Origin: Jeotgalibacillus aurantiacus
Lineage (GTDB): Bacteria; Bacillota; Bacilli; Bacillales; Jeotgalibacillaceae
Length of the DNA: 64,000 nt
Assembly (NCBI RefSeq): GCF_020595125.1
Contig: NZ_JACNMS010000002.1
Coordinates: forward strand, 310,001-374,000
Reading direction: 5' to 3'
In this document: positions 26,238-34,194 of the stretch, piece by piece
Layout of the letters: every line of letters starts with the position of its first letter
How positions within the stretch are numbered: position 1 is the stretch's first letter
Program-made: the position numbers and the translations under genes
Notes under the pieces: generated by a model
Told to the model about the DNA's origin: nothing
Databases searched by the model: none
The model's input: the letters and a program-made list of their open reading frames with translations, nothing else

Positions 26238-27842
26238 TTACTGTGCTACTCGTTCTTTATTCCATTCAAGAAACTCATCGTACGTTAATTGCTTATCCAT
26301 GATTTTACCGTCCGTGATATCGATAATCCGGTTCGCAATCGTCTGAACGAACTGATGGTCATGAGACGTAAAAATCATCGCACCTTTGAAATTGATTAAT
26401 CCATTGTTTAACGCGGTAATGGATTCAAGGTCAAGGTGGTTGGTCGGTTCATCCAGCAGAAGTACGTTCGCTTTTTTCAGCATCATGCGGGAGAGCATGC
26501 AGCGTACTTTTTCTCCTCCGGACAGGACTGAAGGCTTTTTGCGCACTTCTTCACCTGAAAACAGCATTCTTCCAAGGAATCCTCGCAGGAATGTTTCACT
26601 TTCATCATCAGGGCTGTATTGACGTAACCAGTCCACAAGATCAGACTCCTGACCCTGGAAATACTCTGAATTATCATGCGGGAAGTAGGACTGTGATGTC
26701 GTTACACCCCATTTGAAGCTTCCGCTGTCAGGTTCAATTTCACCCATCAGAATACGCATGAGTGTCGTTTTAGCAATTTCATCTGTTCCGACAAGCGCAA
26801 TTTTATCGTCTTTATTCATCGTGAAGCTGACATTATCAAGTACCTTTACGCCATCGATCGTTTTGCTGATATCTTTTACCTGTAATACATCATTACCAAT
26901 TTCACGTTCCAATTCAAAATTCACGAACGGATACTTACGGGAAGATGGTTTAATATCATCCAGGCTGATTTTATCAAGCATTTTCTTACGTGATGTTGCC
27001 TGCTTTGATTTAGAGGCATTGGCGCTGAATCGTGCAATAAATGCCTGAAGCTCCTTGATCTTTTCTTCTTTTTTACGGTTCTGATCAGACATCATTCTCT
27101 GAGCAAGCTGACTTGATTCATACCAGAAGTCGTAGTTTCCGACATAGATCTGAATTTTACTGAAATCAAGATCCGCAATATGCGTACAAACCGTATTCAG
27201 GAAGTGACGGTCGTGAGATACAACAATAACAGTGTTCTCAAAATTGATCAGGAAATCTTCAAGCCATTGAATCGCCTGGATATCAAGCCCGTTTGTCGGC
27301 TCGTCAAGTAATAGAACGTCAGGCTTACCAAAAAGAGCCTGCGCAAGAAGAACTTTAACCTTTTCAGATCCGGTCAGTTCAACCATCTTTTTATTAAAGC
27401 TGTCTTCACCGATACCAAGACCCTGAAGAAGGATAGCAGCTTCTGATTCTGCTTCCCATCCATTCAGTTCAGCAAATTCACCTTCAAGTTCAGCGGCTTT
27501 AATGCCGTCCTCGTCTGTGAAATCCTCTTTCATATAGATCGCGTTTTTCTCCTGCATGACTTCATACAGGCGTGCGTGACCCATTAACACGACATTCAGT
27601 ACTTCTTCTTCTTCGTATTCAAAATGGTTCTGTTTCAGGACAGCTAATCGTTCATTCGGTCCCATTGAAACGTTACCCGTCTGAGATTCAATTTCACCTG
27701 ATAAAATCTTCAGGAAAGTGGATTTTCCGGCACCGTTGGCTCCAATTAACCCGTAACAGTTCCCTGGTGTAAATTTAATATTAACATCTTCAAACAGCTT
27801 GCGGTCTCCAAAGCGGAGACTGACATCTGATACTTGTATCAT
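26238..27842 (-). CDS. ABC-F family ATPase (YkpA-like)
   Basis: 534 aa with two nucleotide-binding domains and a charged linker (about residues 240-300), no membrane segment. NBD1 has Walker A 'GANGAGKST' and Walker B 'VLLLDEPTNGLD' but a variant signature 'LTGSEKV'. NBD2 has signature 'LSGGEKVRC' and Walker B 'VLLLDEPTNHLD' but a variant P-loop 'GTDEIAKTT', with Ala in place of the usual Gly before Lys. ABC-F proteins act on ribosomes as translation factors or resistance proteins. The ATG at 27842 has GGAGG nine bases upstream, so the ten extra N-terminal residues of the open frame are excluded. Confidence 0.88.
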   Translation of the reverse strand: MIQVSDVSLRFGDRKLFEDVNIKFTPGNCYGLIGANGAGKSTFLKILSGEIESQTGNVSMGPNERLAVLKQNHFEYEEEEVLNVVLMGHARLYEVMQEKNAIYMKEDFTDEDGIKAAELEGEFAELNGWEAESEAAILLQGLGIGEDSFNKKMVELTGSEKVKVLLAQALFGKPDVLLLDEPTNGLDIQAIQWLEDFLINFENTVIVVSHDRHFLNTVCTHIADLDFSKIQIYVGNYDFWYESSQLAQRMMSDQNRKKEEKIKELQAFIARFSANASKSKQATSRKKMLDKISLDDIKPSSRKYPFVNFELEREIGNDVLQVKDISKTIDGVKVLDNVSFTMNKDDKIALVGTDEIAKTTLMRILMGEIEPDSGSFKWGVTTSQSYFPHDNSEYFQGQESDLVDWLRQYSPDDESETFLRGFLGRMLFSGEEVRKKPSVLSGGEKVRCMLSRMMLKKANVLLLDEPTNHLDLESITALNNGLINFKGAMIFTSHDHQFVQTIANRIIDITDGKIMDKQLTYDEFLEWNKERVAQ

Positions 27843-27933
27843 TGCTTTATCCCTCCATGCAAAACATATCAATACATTATAGCACTTATTAAAGAGAAGT
27901 GGAAAATGATTTCTGACACTACCCGATTTTAAA

Positions 27934-27951
27934 TATTTTTAATTCGAGATA
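27934..27951. promoter_or_regulatory. MhqR-type operator upstream of the mhqD-like gene
   Basis: The 18 bases match the palindrome TATCTCGAATTCGAGATA, which I recall as the MhqR box of B. subtilis, at 15 of 18 positions; the right half TTCGAGATA is exact. It lies 55 bases upstream of an mhqD homolog, a known MhqR target. Confidence 0.6.
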
Positions 27952-28005
27952 ATTTACGTTAAGATGATGAAAGATACGCAAATGAATGGAAAGGTGGAGT
28001 AAAGC

Positions 28006-28608
28006 ATGCATCATATTTATAAAGAAGGATCTACAAAAAAACCGGTTCTGCTGTTATTGCACGGAACAGGCGGCACAGAACAGGATCTTCTTCCGATCGC
28101 ACAGATGATTGATCCTGAAGCTTCCGTTCTGAGTGTAAGAGGAAATGTGTCTGAAAACGGGATGCCAAGATTCTTCAGAAGAATCCGAGAAGGGGTTTTT
28201 GATATTGAAGATTTGAAAGCAAGAACGGTAGAGTTACATGAATTTATAGGTGAGGCAGCAGAGAAATACGGATTTGACAGAAATAATGTACTGGCGATCG
28301 GGTATTCAAACGGTGCCAACATTGCAGGCAGCCTGCTGTTCCATTACAGTGACTCACTTAAAGGAGCGATTCTTCATCATCCAATGGTTCCGCTGCGCGA
28401 CCATACGCTGCCTCCGTTAACAGATGTACCTGTTTTTATCGGAGCGAGTAAAAACGATCCAATCTGTCCACCGGAAGAAACAACAGACCTTGATGCACTG
28501 CTTTCAGAAGCCGGAGCGAATGTGAAGGTTAAGTGGTATGAGAGAGGGCATCAGTTAACAGAAGAAGAAGTAATCGATGCGAAAAAGTGGTATGACTCAA
28601 ACGCGTAA
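28006..28608 (+). CDS. mhqD: Alpha/beta hydrolase, MhqD-like
   Basis: 200 aa. Catalytic Ser in 'AIGYSNGAN' (GXSXG), Asp region 'FIGASKNDP', His in 'ERGHQLT', oxyanion 'LLLHGTGG'. It matches B. subtilis MhqD (YodD) along its length, including 'VRGNVSENGMPRFFRR'. MhqD is induced by quinones and catechols under MhqR, though its own substrate is unclear. Here the usual partners (MhqE, MhqO dioxygenases, AzoR2) are not adjacent. The ribosome site is AAAGGTGGAG. Confidence 0.82.
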   Translation: MHHIYKEGSTKKPVLLLLHGTGGTEQDLLPIAQMIDPEASVLSVRGNVSENGMPRFFRRIREGVFDIEDLKARTVELHEFIGEAAEKYGFDRNNVLAIGYSNGANIAGSLLFHYSDSLKGAILHHPMVPLRDHTLPPLTDVPVFIGASKNDPICPPEETTDLDALLSEAGANVKVKWYERGHQLTEEEVIDAKKWYDSNA

Positions 28609-28676
28609 CAACTGTTAAGATGACTACTGACCATCGAAACGGTTGCTGAAGGAGATTTCAGACAGCGTTGCAAAAT

Positions 28677-28700
28677 AAAGCCTGCATTCCGCAGGCTTTT
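28677..28700 (+). terminator. mhqD terminator
   Basis: AAAGCCTGC / GCAGGCTTT with a 5-base loop. A perfect TATAAT at 28705-28710 with TG before it follows at once and probably serves the next gene. Confidence 0.75.
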
Positions 28701-28747
28701 CCTGTATAATCATAACCAAACATATGATCGTATAAGGAGGTTTTGGC

Positions 28748-29128
28748 ATGAGTAAACATAATCCGAAGAAATTCGCATTGAATATGAGTGCATCGCAGTT
28801 TACGAAATTTTATATCCTTCATCTGCTGTCAATTCGTCACTCCGGGATGATCAGCGAACATTTTAAAGCTGAATTCAGAAAGATCGGCGGTAATTGGGAG
28901 CCTGCACCGAGTACACTTCTTGATGCGCTTCATGATATGACAGAAGAAGGGCTTCTTCACCGTACCGATGACTATAAGTCACATGAGAAAAGGCGTCAGA
29001 AGGTATACTGGTACCGTTTAACAGATCAGGGGAAAGAAGAGTTCTCACTGATGAAAAAGCAGTTTCTGCCGCTTTTTGAAGAACAGAAACGGATTATCGA
29101 AAACATATTGCAGACAGTATTTAAGTAA
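28748..29128 (+). CDS. PadR-family transcriptional regulator
   Basis: 126 aa. Winged helix typical of PadR: 'FYILHLLSIRHSGMISEHF', then 'PAPSTLLDALHDMTEEGLLHRTDD' and wing 'QKVYWYRLTDQGKEEF', with a C-terminal dimerising helix. PadR proteins repress phenolic-acid, multidrug or other genes; the target is unknown. It lies next to the mhqD-like gene, which responds to aromatic electrophiles, but has its own promoter. Ribosome site AAGGAGG. Confidence 0.75.
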   Translation: MSKHNPKKFALNMSASQFTKFYILHLLSIRHSGMISEHFKAEFRKIGGNWEPAPSTLLDALHDMTEEGLLHRTDDYKSHEKRRQKVYWYRLTDQGKEEFSLMKKQFLPLFEEQKRIIENILQTVFK

Positions 29129-29160
29129 AAACGGGCCCCTGTTTGCGGGACCCGTTTTTT
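29127..29160. terminator. Bidirectional terminator
   Basis: AAAACGGG-CCC / GGG-CCCGTTTT with a 7-base loop, between convergent genes, with A and T runs on either side. Confidence 0.8.
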
Positions 29161-30347
29161 TAAACGTGAGTTAAGGTTTCTTTAGAAAAGAATGTTTCAC
29201 CGATCTTTTTTGCAGCCTCAGTCAGCTTTCCTTCATTTTGCACTAAAGCAATCCGGACATATCCCTCGCCTGAAGGACCAAAAGCATGCCCGGGAGTAAT
29301 CACGACATGACATTCATCCATGACGGAGAGCGCGAAATTCATTGAAGTCATATTAGAAGGAACCGGCGCCCACATGAACATCCCGCCTTCAGGTGAAGGA
29401 ATATCCCAGCCGTATTGTGCAGCGGTTTGGACAAATGCATCACGACGCTTCTGATAGATCTCACGTGACTGAGCGCAAAAAGCCTGGCCCTCAAGCAGCG
29501 CTAAAATGCCTGCCTCCTGCATCGGACGAAAAACACCGTAGTCAAGATTGGATTTCATGCGGTTAAACTGCCTGATGATCTCTGCATTTCCGGCAAGATA
29601 ACCAATACGTCCTCCGGCAAGGTTAAAACTTTTTGATAAGGAATTCGTTTCAACACCGACTTCCATTGCACCTTCCATTTGTAAAAAGGAGATCGGCTTT
29701 TTCCCATCGAAGTATAACTCTCCGTAAGCGAAATCATGAATAATTAGGATGTTATATCGCTTAGCAAAAGCGATTGCCTGCTGATAAAATGCTTCTGTCG
29801 CCTGAACCGGGACAGGATTACCGGGGAAATTCAAAATCATCATAGACGTTTTTTCAGCCACTTCTTCAGGAATGGTCTTCAAATCCGGAAGAAATCCGTT
29901 CTCTTTCTTAAGCGGCATATAGTAGGGAACTGATTCAGCCATCGCAATACCTGCATCATAAGCCGTATAACCCGGATCCGGAACGAGCACATAATCACCG
30001 GGGTTTGAAAACACCATTGGAATATGTACCAGTGCATCCTGTGATCCCATAGATAAAAGAACTTCTGTATCAGCATTCAGACTGATTTGATAGTTTTGTT
30101 TGTAATAGGTTGCAACGGCCTGATTAAATTCTTTGATTCCAGTCAGTGTATAACCGTAAGCCTCGTCATCACGAACCGCTTTTGATAAGGCATCTTTAAT
30201 AAAATCAGGAGGCGACAGATCCGGGCTGCCGATACTTAAATCGATCATGCTGCAGCCTTGTGCGATCTTTTGTGTTTTATAGGCAGACAATTCACTGAAA
30301 ATCAGCGGCTGAAAGCCTTTCATACGATTTGCGAGAGAAATTTTCAT
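29160..30347 (-). CDS. Class I/II PLP-dependent aminotransferase
   Basis: 395 aa. PLP lysine in 'TNSLSKSFNLAGGRIGY', 'NFPGNPVPV' substrate/PLP loop, 'HDFAYGELYFDG', and C-terminal 'GYVRIALVQNE' (carboxylate-binding Arg). It resembles LL-diaminopimelate or aspartate-type aminotransferases of Bacillales such as PatA/YugH, and the amino acid substrate cannot be fixed. The ATG at 30347 has TGAGG nine bases upstream; the earlier ATG at 30368 has none. Confidence 0.8.
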   Translation of the reverse strand: MKISLANRMKGFQPLIFSELSAYKTQKIAQGCSMIDLSIGSPDLSPPDFIKDALSKAVRDDEAYGYTLTGIKEFNQAVATYYKQNYQISLNADTEVLLSMGSQDALVHIPMVFSNPGDYVLVPDPGYTAYDAGIAMAESVPYYMPLKKENGFLPDLKTIPEEVAEKTSMMILNFPGNPVPVQATEAFYQQAIAFAKRYNILIIHDFAYGELYFDGKKPISFLQMEGAMEVGVETNSLSKSFNLAGGRIGYLAGNAEIIRQFNRMKSNLDYGVFRPMQEAGILALLEGQAFCAQSREIYQKRRDAFVQTAAQYGWDIPSPEGGMFMWAPVPSNMTSMNFALSVMDECHVVITPGHAFGPSGEGYVRIALVQNEGKLTEAAKKIGETFFSKETLTHV

Positions 30348-30504
30348 CTCCTGATTCCTCACTTTCATGCTTTAATCTTCAACATTGTACCAAAAAGTGA
30401 GACAATAGAAAATGAATGGCCACCTTATTCGCGGGATAACCTGTACATAACTACAGGTTCATGATAAATTTAATCAGTTATTGAAAACAGGAGGAAGTTA
30501 TAAA

Positions 30505-31371
30505 ATGAATGAACAGGAATCAATTGGCGGAACGGTTCAGACACTCACAGTCGCGTCTGAAGCCCCGTTTGGCTTTTATTTAACAAGAGGAACGGAAGAA
30601 TATCCTTTAAACGCATCAGAAATTCATGAAGAAGTAACAGTCGGAGATACGAGAGAATTTTTCCTGTATCCTGACCGAAGAGGACGGATCACTGCTTCCA
30701 CGCTCATTCCGGAAATCAGAAAAGGCGTATATGGCTGGGCTAAAGTCATAAAAGTAAACGAACGTGACGGAGCGGCACTTGATATCGGCATTTCCCGTGA
30801 AGTAACCGTACTCCCTGAAGACCTTCCTGCAGCAGGACACGTATGGCCGGAAGCAGGAGATTATTTGTATATCACACTCCGCACGGACCGCGCTGGACAA
30901 ATGTTCGGCCGACTCGCAACAGAAGAGGTGGTTCAGGTGCTTTCAGGACGTGCTGATGAGGACGTTCACAACAAGGAGCTGAAAGGACGCCCGTACCGTC
31001 TCCTTAAAGTTGGGACATTTGTATTAACGGAAGAAGGATACCGTTGCTTTATCCATGAGAGCGAGCGCAAAGAGGAACCAAGACTCGGCCAGGATCTCAC
31101 GGTTCGTGTCATTGGAGTAAAAGATGACGGAACATTAAACGGTTCATTGCTGCCGCGTAAACAAGAGAAAATGGACGACGATGCGGAAATGATCCTTGAT
31201 TATCTTCTGACTCGAGGCGGATCAATGCCGTTTGGTGACAAGAGTAACCCGGAGGAAATCAAGCTGATTTTTAATATGAGCAAAGCTTCTTTCAAACGTG
31301 CGCTTGGCCGTTTATATAAAGAACGTAAGATCATCCAGAAAGACGGGGAAACTCATCTCGTTAAGGAATAG
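30505..31371 (+). CDS. cvfB: CvfB-type S1 RNA-binding protein (YitL-like)
   Basis: 288 aa. Successive S1-like OB domains (for example 'YGWAKVIKVNERDGAALDIGISREVTVLPEDL') and a C-terminal winged helix ('LLTRGGSMPFGDKSNPEEIKLIFNMSKASFKRALG'). This is the layout of Staphylococcus CvfB, which binds RNA and affects virulence and haemolysin production; the role of YitL is unclear. The ATG at 30505 is preceded by AGGAGG. Two small genes follow in the same direction. Confidence 0.82.
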   Translation: MNEQESIGGTVQTLTVASEAPFGFYLTRGTEEYPLNASEIHEEVTVGDTREFFLYPDRRGRITASTLIPEIRKGVYGWAKVIKVNERDGAALDIGISREVTVLPEDLPAAGHVWPEAGDYLYITLRTDRAGQMFGRLATEEVVQVLSGRADEDVHNKELKGRPYRLLKVGTFVLTEEGYRCFIHESERKEEPRLGQDLTVRVIGVKDDGTLNGSLLPRKQEKMDDDAEMILDYLLTRGGSMPFGDKSNPEEIKLIFNMSKASFKRALGRLYKERKIIQKDGETHLVKE

Positions 31372-31386
31372 AAGGGAGCGGGAGAA

Positions 31387-31815
31387 ATGAAACTGGATCT
31401 GACAAAAGAACAGTATCGTGAGCTTGTTGGGGCAATGTTTCTTTCTGACCTGGTCAGACATTCCATGAAAAACAGTCCTGAAGAACATTCTGAAACGTTT
31501 ATTGAAGCTGAACAGGCACTGTATTCACAGCATGATCAGTTTGATGAAACGGAACGCATTGAGAAAGATGAAGAATCAGGTGTGTATTTACCGACACTGG
31601 CACTTGAATCTGAGCAGATGACATACTTAAGAGACTATGAACAGGCTATTTTAACAGACCAGATTGCTGCTGTACTTGCCAGAAACGCCTGGGAAAAAGA
31701 GGTACAAAGCGGAGCGGTCACAGAAGAAGCTGCTGTTAACAGACTGATCGAACTTGAAGATCATTTTCATGTATTACTTGAAGAAAAAGGATTATCAGCT
31801 CTTAACATAAAATAG
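31387..31815 (+). CDS. Hypothetical acidic protein
   Basis: 142 aa, rich in Glu, mostly alpha-helical by composition, no signal or membrane segment. The N-terminus 'LTKEQYRELVGAMFLSDLVRHSMK' is the most distinctive part. I do not recognise the family. GGGAG lies upstream; it follows cvfB after 15 bases and precedes a small membrane protein by 13, so it is probably co-transcribed. Confidence 0.65.
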   Translation: MKLDLTKEQYRELVGAMFLSDLVRHSMKNSPEEHSETFIEAEQALYSQHDQFDETERIEKDEESGVYLPTLALESEQMTYLRDYEQAILTDQIAAVLARNAWEKEVQSGAVTEEAAVNRLIELEDHFHVLLEEKGLSALNIK

Positions 31816-31828
31816 AGGAGGCTGTTCA

Positions 31829-32023
31829 TTGATCAGAATTCAGCCGGCGATGATTGCCATAAACATTATTTTTGCTGTCGCGTTCATCATTTGGAGTATA
31901 CAGAGATATTCAGAAAATGATTTAACCATGGCAGCAATGCTTGGCATCATCGGATTGATTAATGGATTTATTGCTGTTAAACGATATAAAATCGCCAGAA
32001 TGCATGATCAGGGATCAAAATAA
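31829..32023 (+). CDS. Small two-helix membrane protein
   Basis: 64 aa from a TTG start with GAGGAGG eight bases upstream. Two hydrophobic helices (about residues 7-25 and 33-51) and a basic tail 'KRYKIARMHDQGSK', so both ends are probably cytoplasmic. The family is unknown. It is last in the cvfB unit, followed by a terminator. Confidence 0.6.
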   Translation: MIRIQPAMIAINIIFAVAFIIWSIQRYSENDLTMAAMLGIIGLINGFIAVKRYKIARMHDQGSK

Positions 32024-32056
32024 AAAATGAGCCAATTCCGGCTCATTTTTTATTTT
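32022..32056 (+). terminator. cvfB-unit terminator
   Basis: A 12-bp stem AAAAAATGAGCC / GGCTCATTTTTT with a 6-base loop and further T. Confidence 0.9.
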
Positions 32057-32109
32057 GTCTCACTATTTTTAGTATACTTTTGAAATGAGACTGAATATGG
32101 ATTATTTTA

Positions 32110-32145
<36 letters not shown>

Positions 32146-32194
32146 CAAAAATCGATTTATCACATCCGGTTAAGCCAACACCTTCTCTTCTATC

Positions 32195-32227
32195 CAAAAA
32201 ATAAACCGCCTGTATCGGCGGTTTATT
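32195..32227 (-). terminator. speD terminator
   Basis: An 11-bp stem AATAAACCGCC / GGCGGTTTATT, followed on the minus strand by a run of T. It overlaps the speD stop codon. Confidence 0.8.
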
Positions 32228-33050
32228 CCTGTTCACGTGGATGAGCTCTCATATTCTTGCCATAAAAGATTTCATCCATTTCAATTTTCAGCTTTTCAGT
32301 GATTTCTTCGATTTCATCCTGATCAAGCGAATCCTTGCGGTAACCGAATAAATAGTTATTCAGGTCAAATTCTTTCAGTTTACATTTCGTATGGAAAATA
32401 TTTTGCGGATATACGTTTACATCAATCATATCGTACTCGTCTTTAATTTCTTCAGGAATAAAGTTCTGGATTGAATTAATATCGTGATCAATAAACAGCT
32501 TATGACCATCCACGTCACGGGTAAAACCACGCACACGGTAATCCATAGTCATAATGTCCGTATCAAACGAGTGAATCAGATAATTTAGCGCTTTTAGCGG
32601 AGAAATCTCACCGCATGTTGACACATCAATATCTGCTCTGAACGTGCTGATCCCTTCATGCGGATGGTACTCCGGATATGTGTGTACCGTAATATGACTT
32701 TTATCTAAATGAAGGGCTGCTGTTGATGGCAGCGGTCCTGGTGATTCCTCAAAGGATTCATTCGGCACCTCAACAATTGGACCTTCAGATACAAGAATCG
32801 TCACACTTGCACCCTGTGGGATGTAATCCTGCTTTGATACATTGAGTACATGCGCGCCGATGATATCAGCAACATGTGTCAGTATCTTAGTCAGACGGTC
32901 GGCATTATATTGCTCATCAATGTATTCAATATAAGCTTCTCGCTCTTTTTTCGATTTTGTATAGCAGACATCGTACATATTAAAACTCAGCGACTTGGTT
33001 AAATTGTTAAATTCATGAAGCTGTATGCGTTTTTCCTGTGTTAGTTTCAT
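32223..33050 (-). CDS. speD: S-adenosylmethionine decarboxylase, E. coli-type
   Basis: 275 aa counted from the ATG at 33050. It supplies decarboxylated SAM for spermidine synthesis. The proenzyme cleavage site Lys-Ser lies in '[15 protein letters not shown]' near residue 118, the Ser becoming the pyruvoyl group; '[26 protein letters not shown]' and '[20 protein letters not shown]' are class hallmarks. It is the long class found in Proteobacteria and some Bacilli, about twice the length of B. subtilis SpeD. The ATG at 33050 has GGAG eight bases upstream; the ATG at 33056 is too close. No spermidine synthase is adjacent. Confidence 0.93.
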   Translation of the reverse strand: MKLTQEKRIQLHEFNNLTKSLSFNMYDVCYTKSKKEREAYIEYIDEQYNADRLTKILTHVADIIGAHVLNVSKQDYIPQGASVTILVSEGPIVEVPNESFEESPGPLPSTAALHLDKSHITVHTYPEYHPHEGISTFRADIDVSTCGEISPLKALNYLIHSFDTDIMTMDYRVRGFTRDVDGHKLFIDHDINSIQNFIPEEIKDEYDMIDVNVYPQNIFHTKCKLKEFDLNNYLFGYRKDSLDQDEIEEITEKLKIEMDEIFYGKNMRAHPREQE

Positions 33051-33191
33051 TCCCATAACTCCTTTAATTCATACATCGCTTTATTTTGATTACATACCCG
33101 CTTGACCTCAGTCTAAACGAATATGAGTCTTATCATACCATTCTTTTACTTGCGATGCATGAATCGTTTATCTTTCTGACCTTTGTAACGG

Positions 33192-33821
33192 TTAAAATTC
33201 CTTATTTACCAGTGGCTGAAACAACTTTATTCCCTTTTTATTAAAAGGCAGCACCTTCATATCAAGCAACAGGTGGCTTAAATAGGCAAGTGCACAAACA
33301 ACTAATATTCCATTGATATTCAGGCTGTTTTCGAGCTCCCAGGAAATATATGAAAAGACAGCAAGACCGATCCACGTATGTGAAAGACCCCTGTGTGGCA
33401 GAAACGAACAGACAATCGTAAAAAGACCGAAATACAATAGCCAATTCTCACTGTAAAACCACCCGGAACCTGTCAGCACTCCACCGGTCAGCATAACCAT
33501 AAAACGCTGTTTAATGAGAAAACGTGGTGCAATAATTAGTGCCAGTGCGACTGCAATTCCTGCTAGCATCCACCAGCCCTGCAGCATAACGAGACTGTAT
33601 GTACCAAGCAGCACGCCAATGGATGCCAGTGTATACCATAACCATTTTCTATGCAGAGATATTCGGTTGGATAACCTTCCATTCGTATCCAGATCCGGCG
33701 CAAGCGCAGATACGCTTCCCAGAAGAATCATCAGGCCCGTTGCAGCAGGTGAAGCGTCGTACATGACCGCCGTTCCCAAACCGATCGCTGTCCCTGTAAC
33801 AGCATGTGATGCACCATTCAT
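33192..33821 (-). CDS. YdjM-like metal-dependent membrane hydrolase
   Basis: 209 aa. Begins MNGASHAVTGTAIGLGTA, has His/Asp motifs 'LGSVSALAPDLDTNGRLSNR' and 'LPHRGLSHTW' and a C-terminal 'LSHLLLDM', with four to five membrane helices. This is the YdjM/DUF457 family of presumed membrane-bound metal hydrolases; E. coli YdjM is LexA-controlled. The ATG at 33821 has AAGG nine bases upstream. The substrate is unknown. A LexA-like box lies in its promoter. Confidence 0.75.
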   Translation of the reverse strand: MNGASHAVTGTAIGLGTAVMYDASPAATGLMILLGSVSALAPDLDTNGRLSNRISLHRKWLWYTLASIGVLLGTYSLVMLQGWWMLAGIAVALALIIAPRFLIKQRFMVMLTGGVLTGSGWFYSENWLLYFGLFTIVCSFLPHRGLSHTWIGLAVFSYISWELENSLNINGILVVCALAYLSHLLLDMKVLPFNKKGIKLFQPLVNKEF

Positions 33822-33855
33822 ATCTTTCATCCTTCGCCATTAATTTATCTATTTT

Positions 33856-33876
33856 ATTATAGCGAACATATGATCG
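33856..33876 (-). promoter_or_regulatory. LexA-like box overlapping the ydjM-like promoter
   Basis: CGAACATATGATCG at 33863-33876 fits the Gram-positive LexA box CGAAC-N4-GTTCG with one mismatch. On the minus strand it ends one base before a perfect -10 TATAAT (33856-33861), where a bound repressor would block transcription. Confidence 0.55.
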
Positions 33877-33923
33877 AATAGCCACGAAATTCCTCTGTTT
33901 ATAAACAATTATCCCTTGAACAG

Positions 33924-33949
33924 GATTATGAATTTTTTGATATGGGTAA
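33924..33949 (+). promoter_or_regulatory. sigma-B-like promoter of the Lmo0937-type gene
   Basis: GATTAT (33924-33929), 14 bases, then GGGTAA (33944-33949), against GTTTAA-N13-15-GGGTAT. The -10 is good, the -35 only fair. Confidence 0.4.
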
Positions 33950-33991
33950 AGTTAGATTGAAATGACATTTTTTGAAAGGAGGAGCTTTTAT

Positions 33992-34147
33992 ATGATGAGA
34001 ATTTTATGGTGGATCATTGTGATATTAATCATTGTCTGGCTTGTAGGTTTACTATTGGATTTTGCAGGCGGTATTATTCATATTCTTATAATTATTGCGA
34101 TCATCCTGATTATCTATAACCTCATTACCGGCAGACGGAAATTGTAA
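33992..34147 (+). CDS. Lmo0937-family small membrane protein
   Basis: 51 aa. Two adjacent membrane helices, 'WWIIVILIIVWLVGLLLDFAGG' and 'IHILIIIAIILIIYNLITG', with a basic end 'RRKL'. This is the short Lmo0937 (DUF5670) pattern of small stress-linked membrane peptides in Firmicutes. The ATG at 33992 is nine bases after AAAGGAGG. The function is unknown. Confidence 0.75.
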   Translation: MMRILWWIIVILIIVWLVGLLLDFAGGIIHILIIIAIILIIYNLITGRRKL

Positions 34148-34151
34148 AGAA

Positions 34152-34191
34152 AGACCCCATCCGGGCATAGTCATACCGGTTGGGGTCTCTT
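34152..34191. terminator. Terminator between convergent genes
   Basis: A 12-13 bp stem AGACCCCA-CCGG / CCGG-TGGGGTCT with an 11-base loop. Confidence 0.75.
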
Positions 34192-34194
34192 CTG

